From: Treponema sp. JC4
GTDB lineage: Bacteria > Spirochaetota > Spirochaetia > Treponematales > Treponemataceae
Reading direction: 5' to 3'
Assembly (NCBI RefSeq): GCF_000260795.1
Contig: NZ_AJGU01000004.1
Span: forward strand, 90,977-154,976
DNA: 64,000 nucleotides
Shown in pieces: positions 25,501 through 34,361 of this stretch (its first letter is position 1; each line of letters begins with the position of its first letter). A program made the position numbers and the translations under genes. The notes beneath the pieces were generated by a model. It saw only the letters and a program-made list of their open reading frames with translations. It ran no database searches and had not been told where the DNA came from.

Positions 25501-26967
25501 ATGATTGATTTTAATTACACACAAATTATAAATTCTTATCTCTGTTCTCAGTGTGATGTTTTTACTGTTGACGATTTTTATCATTATTTAAAATCAAACG
25601 GCATAAAGGCAACTAAAACAGAAATTCATACGCTGCTTCATTCTTCAGATTTAGTATTTCCTCTGATAAATAACCAGTATGTTACCCGTGCAGGCGTTTT
25701 TGAAGGCCGCTGGTTCTCTTTTAAGCCGAGTAAGGAAGAAATTGATAAGGGACAGATTATTCTGGGGCACCGCTGTATGCCTTTTGTAAATCCCGAAATT
25801 CCGCCGGATGAAATTCAGGTTTATGTAAACTCCAAAATTATTGAAAAAGAAAATGCAACTTTTACAATGAATTTTGCCCTTGATACCTTTGCACTTTTTG
25901 GTGAAGGCTACGTAATTCCCTATGTTGTAAATGATAAGGCAAATAAGGACGTTTCGCTTTCTTCTGTTCAATATTCCCTGCCGACAGAAATTACCCTTAC
26001 TTCCTGGCCGCTGAAAAAAATTGCGGGTAAAGGGGGCATAAAATTCGGAGACAGAATCCTTTGCCGCGTAGTAGACTGGGCAGAAAGTATTGTAGAAATG
26101 TCGGTTTTACCGGGCTCTCAGGAGGAAATGATTATTTCTTCTGCTTCGATAGAGCGTGAAAACTGGTACACTGATTTTGAAAACGGACTTTTACAGAGCT
26201 TTGATAAAAACGGTCCTGCTGGTTCTATAGAAGAACAACTGGCCTTTTTGTATCTGGAACATCAGGAAGAGCTTTGTATAAAAAACTGCGGTTCTTCTGA
26301 AGAGTTTTTAAAGCATACGACAAAAATCGGTTTTTCTCCTTACGGGGTAGAAACCAGAATCTGGCGTACAGGGGAAGATGTTCCTTACATTGGAAAGTGG
26401 AATCAGTCAATTTCCAACGACCTTCTTCTTTCTGAAATGAGCATTACTTTTACTCCTCAGGTTGTGGATGCCTTTCTTGAAGATTTTATCTGGGATAATC
26501 TTAAGGCAAAGAAAAAGCGCCAGATTTCTGACCTGGTTGCAGAGGTTTTTCCGGGTAGCCTTCATCTCAATCCTGAAGAGAGAAATCTGCTCATGTTGAA
26601 CATGGAAAAACGCCATGATATAATAGAAAAAGATTATAACCAGTTTTCGGATTTTGGAATCGCACCAATCCGAAAGCGGATGCTAAAGCTTTTTTCAAAC
26701 GTAAATGAACTTATCTGCGATATTGCAGGTTCAAATGTTTCTGTGTCGGATTTTCCCCAGCAGGAGCTTGTAATTTTATCGCAGCTTTTCAGTCATGTGG
26801 TTCATTTATTAGAAGATGTTGAAAATCTTGTCTTGCGCGAACAATTTCCAATTGATGATGTTGCACTTTCTCTTAATGGTATGGAAGAAACGTTTGAGGA
26901 TATTGTATATACGCTGAAAGCGGCGCTGGAAAGTAATAAATATAAAGGATTCGGATTAGTAGAGTAG
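25501..26967 (+). CDS. Conserved-looking protein of unknown function
   Basis: 488 aa, soluble, no signal peptide. The first 80 residues look like a small winged-helix unit (DDFYHYLKSNGIKATKTEIH ... NNQYVTRAGVFEG). The middle has beta-rich segments (CRVVDWAESIVEMSVLPGS), and the C-terminal third is helical and acidic. I recognise no named family. It has its own promoter and is 11 nt ahead of the PTS EIIA gene, so the two are probably co-expressed and it may belong to the PTS regulatory circuit. Confidence 0.6.
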   Translation: MIDFNYTQIINSYLCSQCDVFTVDDFYHYLKSNGIKATKTEIHTLLHSSDLVFPLINNQYVTRAGVFEGRWFSFKPSKEEIDKGQIILGHRCMPFVNPEIPPDEIQVYVNSKIIEKENATFTMNFALDTFALFGEGYVIPYVVNDKANKDVSLSSVQYSLPTEITLTSWPLKKIAGKGGIKFGDRILCRVVDWAESIVEMSVLPGSQEEMIISSASIERENWYTDFENGLLQSFDKNGPAGSIEEQLAFLYLEHQEELCIKNCGSSEEFLKHTTKIGFSPYGVETRIWRTGEDVPYIGKWNQSISNDLLLSEMSITFTPQVVDAFLEDFIWDNLKAKKKRQISDLVAEVFPGSLHLNPEERNLLMLNMEKRHDIIEKDYNQFSDFGIAPIRKRMLKLFSNVNELICDIAGSNVSVSDFPQQELVILSQLFSHVVHLLEDVENLVLREQFPIDDVALSLNGMEETFEDIVYTLKAALESNKYKGFGLVE

Positions 26968-26978
26968 GAGAAAAAAGT

Positions 26979-27440
26979 ATGGGTGCAGCTGTTGATATTG
27001 CAGACATGATACACCGTGGTGGAGTTTTTGAGCTTGAAGGAAAAAATCCACAGGAAGTTTATTCAAAAATTACAAAACTGGTAAAACTTCCGGCGGGAAC
27101 TGACCCTGAAGTAGTTTATAAATCGCTTTGTGAACGTGAACAGGTTTTGACAACTGCTGTAGGAAATGGAATTGCACTTCCTCACACAAGAACTCCTGTT
27201 TTGAATTCTGAAGATTCCGAAGCAATCTGTGTTGTTTATCTTAAAAATCCTATTGATATGAAGGCTATCGACGGAAGACCTGTTTCTGTAATGTTTGTTC
27301 TGCTTGCAGCAAGTACACAGACACATCTTTCAGTGCTTTCAAAACTTGCAGGGCTTTTTAATAATTCTAAATTTAAACTTGCGCTGGAAAGAAAAACCGG
27401 TGAAGAAAGACTTGCGGCAATTATCCGCGGAGTAGCTTAG
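26979..27440 (+). CDS. ptsN: PTS EIIA domain protein (PtsN/fructose type)
   Basis: 153 aa single EIIA type-2 domain. The phosphorylatable His is in GNGIALPHTRTPV (about residue 68). SVMFVLLAASTQTHLSVLSKLA is a family segment. No EIIB or EIIC partner is nearby, so a regulatory role like EIIA-Ntr is more likely than sugar transport. AGGAG precedes the ATG. It would take phosphate from the EI (37.5 kb) and HPr (54.9 kb) encoded in this window. Confidence 0.87.
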   Translation: MGAAVDIADMIHRGGVFELEGKNPQEVYSKITKLVKLPAGTDPEVVYKSLCEREQVLTTAVGNGIALPHTRTPVLNSEDSEAICVVYLKNPIDMKAIDGRPVSVMFVLLAASTQTHLSVLSKLAGLFNNSKFKLALERKTGEERLAAIIRGVA

Positions 27441-27478
27441 GAAAAAAAATTTAATCGGCATTTTTTTAGAGGTGATAT

Positions 27479-29455
27479 ATGGACAAAAAAACTATTGAAG
27501 CTGTGGCAACATCAATCCGCAGCTTGTCTATGGACGCAATTCAGAAGGCTAATTCTGGACATCCAGGACTTCCTTTGGGAGCTGCAGAACTTGCAGCTGT
27601 ATTGTACGGTGAAGTTTTGAAGCACAACCCTGCTGATTCAAAATGGGCTGACCGCGACCGCTTTGTACTTTCTGCAGGTCATGGTTCAATGCTTCTTTAC
27701 AGCATTCTTCATCTTGCTGGTTACAAAGTAAGCATGGATGATATCAAGAACTTCCGTCAGGTTGGTTCTAAATGTCCTGGACATCCTGAATTTGGTGATA
27801 CAGACGGCGTAGAATGTACTGGTGGTCCTCTTGGACAGGGCGTTTCTATGGCTGTTGGTATGGCAGTAGCAGAATCTATGCTTGCTGCTAAGTTCAATAC
27901 TGCAAAACACACAATCGTAGACCACTATACATACTCTCTGGTGGGTGAAGGATGTTTGCAGGAAGGTGTTGCATCTGAAGCTTGTTCTTTGGCTGGTAAC
28001 CTTAAACTTGGTAAACTTATCGTATTCTACGATCAGAATAAGATTTCTATTGATGGTAATACAGACATTACTTTCACTGATGATATTGCAAAACGCTACG
28101 AAGCTTACGGCTGGCAGGTTTTGAAAGGTGATATGTATGATGTAGAAGGCATTGCAAAACTTGTTGCAGAAGCTAAAAAATGCTCAGACAAACCTTCTTT
28201 GATTATGCTCAAGTCTGTAATTGGAAAGAGCGCTCCAAAACAGGGAACAGCTGATGTTCACGGAGCACCTCTTGGAGCTGAAGGAATTGTTGAAGCAAAG
28301 AAAGTTCTTGGTCTTCCAACAGACAAAGACTTCTACGTTCTTCCTGAAGCTTACAAATATTTTGAAGATAAAAAAGCTGCATTTGCAAAAGCAGAAGCTG
28401 ACTGGAATGCTGAATTTGACGCTTGGGCAAAAGAAAATCCTGAACTCAAGAAGCTCTGGGATGCTTACCATTCTGACAGCGTAACAGACGCATCTGTAAA
28501 AGATGTTGAATATAAGGTAGGCGACGCTTGCGCTACACGTGATGCTTCTGGAAAAGCATTGAACGTAATTGCTGCCCGCTTTGCTAACCTTGTTGGTGGT
28601 TCTGCTGACCTTATGGGACCAAACAAGACTGCATTCAAGGCAACTGACAACGGAACTTTCAGCCCTGCTAACCGCGCTGGCCGTACAATTGAATACGGTA
28701 TCCGCGAGTTTGCAATGTCTGCTGTTTGTGCTGGTATTTCTTTGCACGGCGGTCTCCGTCCATTCTGTGCTACATTCCTTGTATTCGCTGATTACCTCCG
28801 CCCATCACTCCGCGTTGTTTCTTTGATGAAGCAGCCTGTAATTTATGTATTCACACACGATTCAATCTACGTAGGTGAAGATGGTCCTACACACCAGCCA
28901 ATTGAAACTATGACTTCTTTGCGCGCTATTCCTGGTGTTCAGGCAATCCGCCCTGGTGACCCTGAAGAATCTATGGAAGCATGGAATATGGCTTATGCTT
29001 CTAAAGATCACCCGGTTTGTATGGCATTTACACGCCAGGCTCTTGCAGTTTACGAAAAAGCTGATAAGAACTGGAAGAAGAATATGGCAGAAAAGGGTGC
29101 TTACGTTGTACAGGAAGGAAGCGCAAACCCAGATATTACAATCCTTGCAAGCGGTTCTGAAGTAAACATGGCTTTGGATGCTGCTAAGCTTGTAAGCGGA
29201 AAAGCTATCCGCGTAGTTTCTGTTCCAGATTTGAAGAAGTTCGAAGGACTTTCTAAGGCTGAACAGGACAAGATTATGGGAAATCCAAAACGCGTTGTTT
29301 GTACAGAAGCCGGTATTTCTATGGAATGGCTCCAGTTCACTTCAAAAGAGAACTGCTTCTGTCTTGATAACTTTGGTACTTCTGGTCCTGCTAAGAAAGT
29401 TGCTGAGTTCTTCCACTTCACAGCAGAAGATTTGGCAAAATTGCTGAACAAATAG
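27479..29455 (+). CDS. tkt: Transketolase
   Basis: 658 aa thiamine-diphosphate enzyme of the pentose phosphate pathway. N-terminal SGHPGLPLGAAELAAVLYG, the metal/ThDP motif GEGCLQEGVASEACSLAGNL (about residue 155), and the pyrimidine domain EYGIREFAMSAVCAGISLHG with catalytic Glu are clear. The usual GDG of the metal site reads GEG, a conservative but notable change. RBS AGAGGTGAT. It is followed by a terminator. Confidence 0.96.
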   Translation: MDKKTIEAVATSIRSLSMDAIQKANSGHPGLPLGAAELAAVLYGEVLKHNPADSKWADRDRFVLSAGHGSMLLYSILHLAGYKVSMDDIKNFRQVGSKCPGHPEFGDTDGVECTGGPLGQGVSMAVGMAVAESMLAAKFNTAKHTIVDHYTYSLVGEGCLQEGVASEACSLAGNLKLGKLIVFYDQNKISIDGNTDITFTDDIAKRYEAYGWQVLKGDMYDVEGIAKLVAEAKKCSDKPSLIMLKSVIGKSAPKQGTADVHGAPLGAEGIVEAKKVLGLPTDKDFYVLPEAYKYFEDKKAAFAKAEADWNAEFDAWAKENPELKKLWDAYHSDSVTDASVKDVEYKVGDACATRDASGKALNVIAARFANLVGGSADLMGPNKTAFKATDNGTFSPANRAGRTIEYGIREFAMSAVCAGISLHGGLRPFCATFLVFADYLRPSLRVVSLMKQPVIYVFTHDSIYVGEDGPTHQPIETMTSLRAIPGVQAIRPGDPEESMEAWNMAYASKDHPVCMAFTRQALAVYEKADKNWKKNMAEKGAYVVQEGSANPDITILASGSEVNMALDAAKLVSGKAIRVVSVPDLKKFEGLSKAEQDKIMGNPKRVVCTEAGISMEWLQFTSKENCFCLDNFGTSGPAKKVAEFFHFTAEDLAKLLNK

Positions 29456-29478
29456 ATAATTTTGTAAGATGAATAATG

Positions 29479-29512
29479 AGGCTGTTCTCAAGCTTGGGAG
29501 GGCAGCCTTTTT
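29479..29512 (+). terminator. Intrinsic terminator of tkt
   Basis: AGGCTG ... CAGCCT with an extended CTC/GGG inner pairing (29479-29508) and a T5 run, about 25 nt after the tkt stop. Confidence 0.8.
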
Positions 29513-29526
29513 AATTTTAAATGGCA

Positions 29527-29814
29527 TAACGCCCGAGCGTAGAGGGTGGCGAAGCCAGTCTTGCAGACAATGGTATTATAAAGTTGAAGGGGAAATTTGC
29601 GCAAGGGAGCGAAGCGTGGTTCAAAAACACTCTGATTGTTGTGACCGCGAAAGCGGTCAGTATTATAGTTTCTTTGCAACAATCAGCGTGTAGCGCGATA
29701 TCGTGCGGTTTTGAACCATGCTTCGTGACCGGGAGCAATTTTTAATTAATATATTTATAATACCATTGTCTGTAAGACCGAACGTAGTGGAGCCCGGAAG
29801 GCGAGTAGGTGTTA
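29527..29814 (+). repeat. Large palindromic element (family B) enclosing a family A copy
   Basis: Outer arms TAACGCC/GGTGTTA (29527-29533, 29808-29814) and a long inner inverted repeat, 29559-29582 with 29754-29777 (24 pairs, one G-U; it includes CAGACAATGGTATTATAA). Between the two helices are unpaired G-rich stretches with CGTAGAGGG and CGTAGTGGAG. The apex holds family A copy 3. No open reading frame of coding character is present. Confidence 0.75.
29593..29743 (+). repeat. Structured dispersed element, family A, copy 3
   Basis: P1 AAATTTGC/GCAATTTTT. P2 GCGAAGCGTGGTTCAAAA with TTTTGAACCATGCTTCGT, where two positions changed to G-U pairs relative to copy 1. P3 to P5 are nearly identical to copy 1 (about 40 nt unchanged), so these two copies are recent relatives. 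The closing arm runs into T5, allowing terminator activity. Confidence 0.87.
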
Positions 29815-29829
29815 GGACTGGCGCAAATG

Positions 29830-29858
29830 TTGTAAAAAACCGCAAGATTTGGTATAGT
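29830..29858 (+). promoter_or_regulatory. Sigma-70 promoter of prs
   Basis: TTGTAA (29830-29835), 17-nt spacer, TATAGT (29853-29858). AAAGGGG and the ATG follow at normal distances. Confidence 0.7.
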
Positions 29859-29889
29859 TTTCATATCTAAATTATAAAGGGGTCTTGAA

Positions 29890-31191
29890 ATGCCTTATTC
29901 GGAACCAACAAGTCTTGCGATTGTTGCCTGTCCTGGTGGCGAAGCTTTCGCCGATGAAGTCATAACGCACCTCAAACACATGTATAAACACCGCTTCACT
30001 TTGAAGAACGATGTTATATCTAAGCGTTATGAGCTAACTAAAGAAGAGCTTGTGAGCAATATCAACCTGCATAACGATGTGCAGACAAGTGATTTGTGCA
30101 TAAGAGGAGCTACAGATAAGTACCGTCCGCCTGTATTCAAGGTAAATGCTCGGTTTACTTATTTTGCAAATGGTGAGTTCAAGACTGAACTTCTTGAAAC
30201 TATCCGCGGAAAAGATGTATTTATCTTCCAGGATGTTGAAAATCACGAAGTTCTGACACTCAATGGCGGAAAAAACAAAGCAGTGCTTTCTGTAAATGAC
30301 CACGTAATGTCTCTGCTTGTTACAATTGACGCAGTACGTCAGGCAGGAGCTGAAAAAATCACTCTTGTTGTACCGTCTTATCCTTACAGCCGTCAGCATA
30401 AGAAGAAGGGCCGCGAAGGACTTACTGCATCTATGCTTGGCCACATGTATGAGCTTCTGGGCGTTACCCGCATTATTACTCTCGATATTCACTCTCGCGA
30501 AATTGTAAACGCTTTCTCAAAAATCAATCTTGAAAACCTTCACGCAAGTTATCAGATTATCCGTGAACTTGGAAAAATCGTTGACTTGAGCGGTAAGAAA
30601 GAGGATCTGGTTATTGTTTCGCCTGATACTGGTGCTATTGACCGAAATAAATTCTACGCTTCTGGTTTGAAACTGCCTCTGGCTATGATTTACAAGGAGC
30701 GCGATTATTCTATCGTAACTCAGAATGCTAACGAAACTAACATCAAGTCTGTTAAGCTTTTGGGTGACGTAAAAGGTAAGGTTGCCTTCCTTGCTGATGA
30801 TATGCTTGGAACTGGTGGTACTTTGCTTAAGGCTATGGGATTCTTGAAAGAGCAGGGAGCTACAAAAGTTATCTGTGCTATTTCTCTTCCATTCTTTACT
30901 GGTAATGCAATTGAGCTTTTTGATAAGGCTTATGAAGAAGGACTCTTCTACCGCATCATCGGTACTAACGCAGTTTACCACGAAGAGCTTTTGAAGCGCG
31001 AATGGTTTATCAACACAAACGTAAGCGGACTTTTTGCAAACGTAATTACACGCGTTCACTACAATCAGTCGCTCAGCGATTTGCTTGATAACCGCAATAT
31101 TATAGAAAAACTCGTAAAGCTGCAGAATACTCCTGCGTCAGAAAAATCTGACAAAAAGGATGAAAAAAAGGATGATACTAAGGCTGAGTAA
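29890..31191 (+). CDS. prs: Ribose-phosphate pyrophosphokinase, long form
   Basis: 433 aa against about 315 for the common enzyme. It makes PRPP from ribose-5-phosphate and ATP. The NGEFKTELLETIRGKDVFIF segment, the flexible-loop region PYSRQHKKKGREGLTASML, LDIHSREIVNAF and the PRPP loop FLADDMLGTGGTLLKAM are present. The extra length is an insertion of about 60 residues near the N-terminus (after FADEVITHLK) and a charged Lys/Asp tail. It follows tkt, a metabolic neighbour. Confidence 0.9.
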   Translation: MPYSEPTSLAIVACPGGEAFADEVITHLKHMYKHRFTLKNDVISKRYELTKEELVSNINLHNDVQTSDLCIRGATDKYRPPVFKVNARFTYFANGEFKTELLETIRGKDVFIFQDVENHEVLTLNGGKNKAVLSVNDHVMSLLVTIDAVRQAGAEKITLVVPSYPYSRQHKKKGREGLTASMLGHMYELLGVTRIITLDIHSREIVNAFSKINLENLHASYQIIRELGKIVDLSGKKEDLVIVSPDTGAIDRNKFYASGLKLPLAMIYKERDYSIVTQNANETNIKSVKLLGDVKGKVAFLADDMLGTGGTLLKAMGFLKEQGATKVICAISLPFFTGNAIELFDKAYEEGLFYRIIGTNAVYHEELLKREWFINTNVSGLFANVITRVHYNQSLSDLLDNRNIIEKLVKLQNTPASEKSDKKDEKKDDTKAE

Positions 31192-31205
31192 TCTGCCCTA
31201 AATCC

Positions 31206-32474
31206 ATGAAAACTGTACTTTGCGCAGACATTGGAACGACTTCGCTTAAAGCAGGACTTTTTACTGCGGACGGCGAAGCCGTTTTTTTATGCCGAAAGAG
31301 CTTTCCTCAGCCGGATGACAGGTATGTTGCCCGTGAATGGATGGGAGCTCTGGCGGCTGCTATGGAAAAACTTAATCAGGAGCAGAAGGCTTCTATTGAA
31401 GGTATTTGTATTTCCGGGGCGGGTCCTACTGTCGTGCTTGATGATGGGCTTACCTTCAGGTGGAATGAAACTTTGAACGGGGGGCAGTCTGGCGAAGTAA
31501 AAGTGCAGTCTCCCCGGGGGGAAGTGCAATCTACCCAGGTGGCAGTGCCGTCTTCCGCCGCGCGCTCCCTTTTCCTGCCCCGCATTCTCGAACTTAAGAA
31601 TCGCTTTCCTTCTCAATATGCCTCTTCTTCCCGCGTATTTTCCGGCCCTGAATATTTCATTTATCAACTGACCGGTTCTGCCCTTACAATTTTGCCGGAG
31701 GCTCGTTTTGAGCAGGCTTACTGGAATGATGATGCCGCACTGGCGTGCGGAATAGATTTAGGAAAGCTCCCGGGATTTTCTGCTCCGGGCGCTCTTGCAG
31801 GAAAACTTACCCAGGCTGCGGCGGCAGAACTAAAGCTTGCAGACGGCCTTCCCGTATTTTGTGGTGCCCCTGACTTTGTAGTAGCCCTTATCGGGACAAA
31901 TACCCTGCAGGCTGGACGTCTCTGTGATAGGGCAGGTTCCAGCGAAGGCTTTAATTTTTGTATAGACAAGCCCTTTTTTACGCCTGAAACCAGAACCCTG
32001 CCTTCTGTAATTCCGGGACTCTGGAACATTTCTGTTTTGAGTGCAGAAAGCGGCCGTATTTTTGTAGAATATAAACACCGCCTTGAAAAAGAGCGTGGTG
32101 CCGTAATAGAGTATCCCCAGCTTGTAGAGGCTGCCTTAAAAAATCCCCAGAGCGAGGGCGGAAAAATTATCCGTCAGATTTTAGAGCAGGTAAAGGAGTC
32201 GGTTGGCAGGCTCAAAACTGCACTGGCAGCAAATGGAATTGCATTCCCGGCCAGCATGACGGTTACCGGTGGACAGGCTAAGAATGACAGCTGGATGCAG
32301 CTGAAGGCAAATGCCCTTGGAATGACGCTTGAAATCTGTAACTGCCCCGACAGCGAGCTTACGGGAGACGCATGCGCGGCCTGGACCGGGCTTGGGGTAT
32401 ACGGGGGGCTGCAGGACGCGGCTAATCACATTGTAAAGGTAACAAAGAGGTTTACTCCCAATGAAAATTTATAA
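31206..32474 (+). CDS. FGGY-family carbohydrate kinase
   Basis: 422 aa, shorter than the usual 480-520. The N-terminal ATPase phosphate loop CADIGTTSLKAGLF and the C-terminal VTGGQAKNDSWMQLKANAL with GDACAAWTGLGVYG identify the FGGY fold. The substrate part is divergent (ISGAGPTVVLDD in place of the usual GQMHG pattern), so the sugar cannot be named; a xylulose- or similar polyol-type substrate would fit the tkt-prs context. It overlaps the HAD gene by 14 nt. Confidence 0.8.
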   Translation: MKTVLCADIGTTSLKAGLFTADGEAVFLCRKSFPQPDDRYVAREWMGALAAAMEKLNQEQKASIEGICISGAGPTVVLDDGLTFRWNETLNGGQSGEVKVQSPRGEVQSTQVAVPSSAARSLFLPRILELKNRFPSQYASSSRVFSGPEYFIYQLTGSALTILPEARFEQAYWNDDAALACGIDLGKLPGFSAPGALAGKLTQAAAAELKLADGLPVFCGAPDFVVALIGTNTLQAGRLCDRAGSSEGFNFCIDKPFFTPETRTLPSVIPGLWNISVLSAESGRIFVEYKHRLEKERGAVIEYPQLVEAALKNPQSEGGKIIRQILEQVKESVGRLKTALAANGIAFPASMTVTGGQAKNDSWMQLKANALGMTLEICNCPDSELTGDACAAWTGLGVYGGLQDAANHIVKVTKRFTPNENL

Positions 32475-33096
32475 AATCCCGGAGAATTTACAGACAATCA
32501 TCTTTGATATAGATTCGACTCTTTATACAAATGCTGCCTACGCTTTTGAACAGGTAGACTGTCAGGTACGTGAATATGCCCGCATTACCGGAATGACAGC
32601 CGACCAGGCCCGGGAAAAAGTTCTTAATTATAGAAAAGAGTTTGCTGCAAAAAACGAGGGAAAAAAAGTTAGCCTGGGAAACACCCTGCTTTCGTTTGGA
32701 ATTCCAATCGAACAGAGCGTTGAGTGGCGTAAAAGCCTGCTTGAACCAAAAAACTTTCTTTCCCGTGATGAAAAACTTATTGCTAAGCTGACTGAGCTTG
32801 AAAAAAAATACAAACTCATCTGCGTTACAAATAATCCGGTTTTACCTGCCCGCAAAACTCTGGATGCCCTTGGGGTAAGTGCCTTCTTCCCGGAAATTGT
32901 AGGCCTTGACACCTGCTATAAATCAAAACCGGCACTGGAACCTTTCCAGAAAGCCTGCGAAATTACAGGGACTGCAGCCGAAAACTGTCTTGCCGTTGGC
33001 GACCGCTATGACATGGATATTTCCCTTCCTCTCCAGATGGGCATGGGCGGCATCCTGGTAACAGGGGTTGAAGAGGTATACAAGCTACCTGTCTGA
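32461..33096 (+). CDS. HAD-family hydrolase, pyrimidine 5'-nucleotidase-like
   Basis: 211 aa. HAD motif I is FDIDSTLYTN, motif II/III VTNNPVLPARK and KSKPALEPFQ, motif IV VGDRYDMDISL. The four-helix cap between motifs I and II resembles the SDT1/PynA nucleotidase group. The start lies inside the kinase gene. A likely job is phosphate removal from a nucleotide or a sugar phosphate made by its neighbours. Confidence 0.82.
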   Translation: MKIYKIPENLQTIIFDIDSTLYTNAAYAFEQVDCQVREYARITGMTADQAREKVLNYRKEFAAKNEGKKVSLGNTLLSFGIPIEQSVEWRKSLLEPKNFLSRDEKLIAKLTELEKKYKLICVTNNPVLPARKTLDALGVSAFFPEIVGLDTCYKSKPALEPFQKACEITGTAAENCLAVGDRYDMDISLPLQMGMGGILVTGVEEVYKLPV

Positions 33097-33183
33097 TAGG
33101 CAATTTCCTCTATTTTACATTTTTTTCTTGTGTCTTTAGTTATCCGTGATAAAATAATAATTGGATATTTGTCTAAGGATGAT

Positions 33184-34359
33184 ATGGCTGGCAAGAGCAT
33201 AACTTATTACGGATACGACAAGGAAACTTACAAAGAATGTCTTGGAATGATAAAGACCTCAAATCGTAATCATATTATGGTTATGAATTTGTGTTTTCTT
33301 GGTGTTGTTTCTATGTATTTTATTGCTTCATTTTTAAATCTTTTCAATTTAAGCCGCGAAAATTTATTTATTTACGGAGGCTATGTTTTATCTTCTTTAA
33401 CAATGGCTCTGGTAATCGGCCTTTGTCCTAAATTTTCTGTAAAGCATAGTCTTAAATTCCTTATATTGAATGTTGTCATGATGTATTCCTACGGAATTTG
33501 TGTATCAGTCTTCCGACCTTTTATTCCGGGAACTTTTTATCTGATTGTTTTGATTCTTACGACCCTGAGTTATACAGACAATATTCTGCGAATGGTTCTG
33601 GTAACCGGAGCTTTAAGCGCCATTTACCTATGGTCTAGTTATAGTTTTAAGACTTTTTCAATTGCCCATATAGATACTTTTAATCTTATTCTGGTTCAGG
33701 CTCTGGCAGTTGGAATGCACTTTATGTTCCACAGAATGAGAATCCAGCAGTATCTGCTTTATATGAAGAATATTCAGATTACGAAGGAGCTGGAAGTTAA
33801 ATCTTCTTTTGATACTTTGACTGGTCTTTTGAACCGGGGACGCTTTTTCTCGGTTGCAGATCAGATTTTAAAGCTTAATGACGGCTCTCATATCTGGATT
33901 GCCCTTTTTGACCTTGATGAGTTTAAGGAAATTAACGACAGTATGGGGCATCAGATGGGCGATAAGGTCATTCAGATTGCCGGACGTACTATAATCGATG
34001 TTCTTGGAATTGAGGAGCATTATAAAAAATCTATTTCTGAATGGAATTTAAATAATGTTGAAGGCTTGGCCGGTCGTCTTGGTGGTGATGAATTTATAGT
34101 TTTGTACAGAACAAAGGCTGATGATAAGAATTCAAATAAAGTTCTTTCTGAAATTTTGAAAAAACTTAATATTGCAAATTATGATGGCTCTGGCAAAGGA
34201 ATAAAGAGTTCAATCGGTTATACAGAGCTAAACATAAATGATGATGATCTTGATCTTGCCTACAAGCATGCTGATGATGCTTTGTACGAGGCAAAAAAGG
34301 CCGGTAAAAATCAGATTCGTTTTTACGCTACTGAAGAAATAAACGAAAAGAGAGGTTAA
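33184..34359 (+). CDS. Membrane diguanylate cyclase (GGDEF)
   Basis: 391 aa from the ATG at 33184, preferred over a GTG at 33130 because AAGGATG lies just upstream. About five or six membrane helices occupy residues 35-185. The GGDEF domain (about 220-385) has GRLGGDEFIVLY intact and the DTLTGLLNRGRF start. No RxxD inhibitory site is seen before GGDEF. It should make cyclic-di-GMP. It starts a cluster with the degenerate HD-GYP gene two nt downstream. Confidence 0.9.
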   Translation: MAGKSITYYGYDKETYKECLGMIKTSNRNHIMVMNLCFLGVVSMYFIASFLNLFNLSRENLFIYGGYVLSSLTMALVIGLCPKFSVKHSLKFLILNVVMMYSYGICVSVFRPFIPGTFYLIVLILTTLSYTDNILRMVLVTGALSAIYLWSSYSFKTFSIAHIDTFNLILVQALAVGMHFMFHRMRIQQYLLYMKNIQITKELEVKSSFDTLTGLLNRGRFFSVADQILKLNDGSHIWIALFDLDEFKEINDSMGHQMGDKVIQIAGRTIIDVLGIEEHYKKSISEWNLNNVEGLAGRLGGDEFIVLYRTKADDKNSNKVLSEILKKLNIANYDGSGKGIKSSIGYTELNINDDDLDLAYKHADDALYEAKKAGKNQIRFYATEEINEKRG

Positions 34360-34361
34360 TT

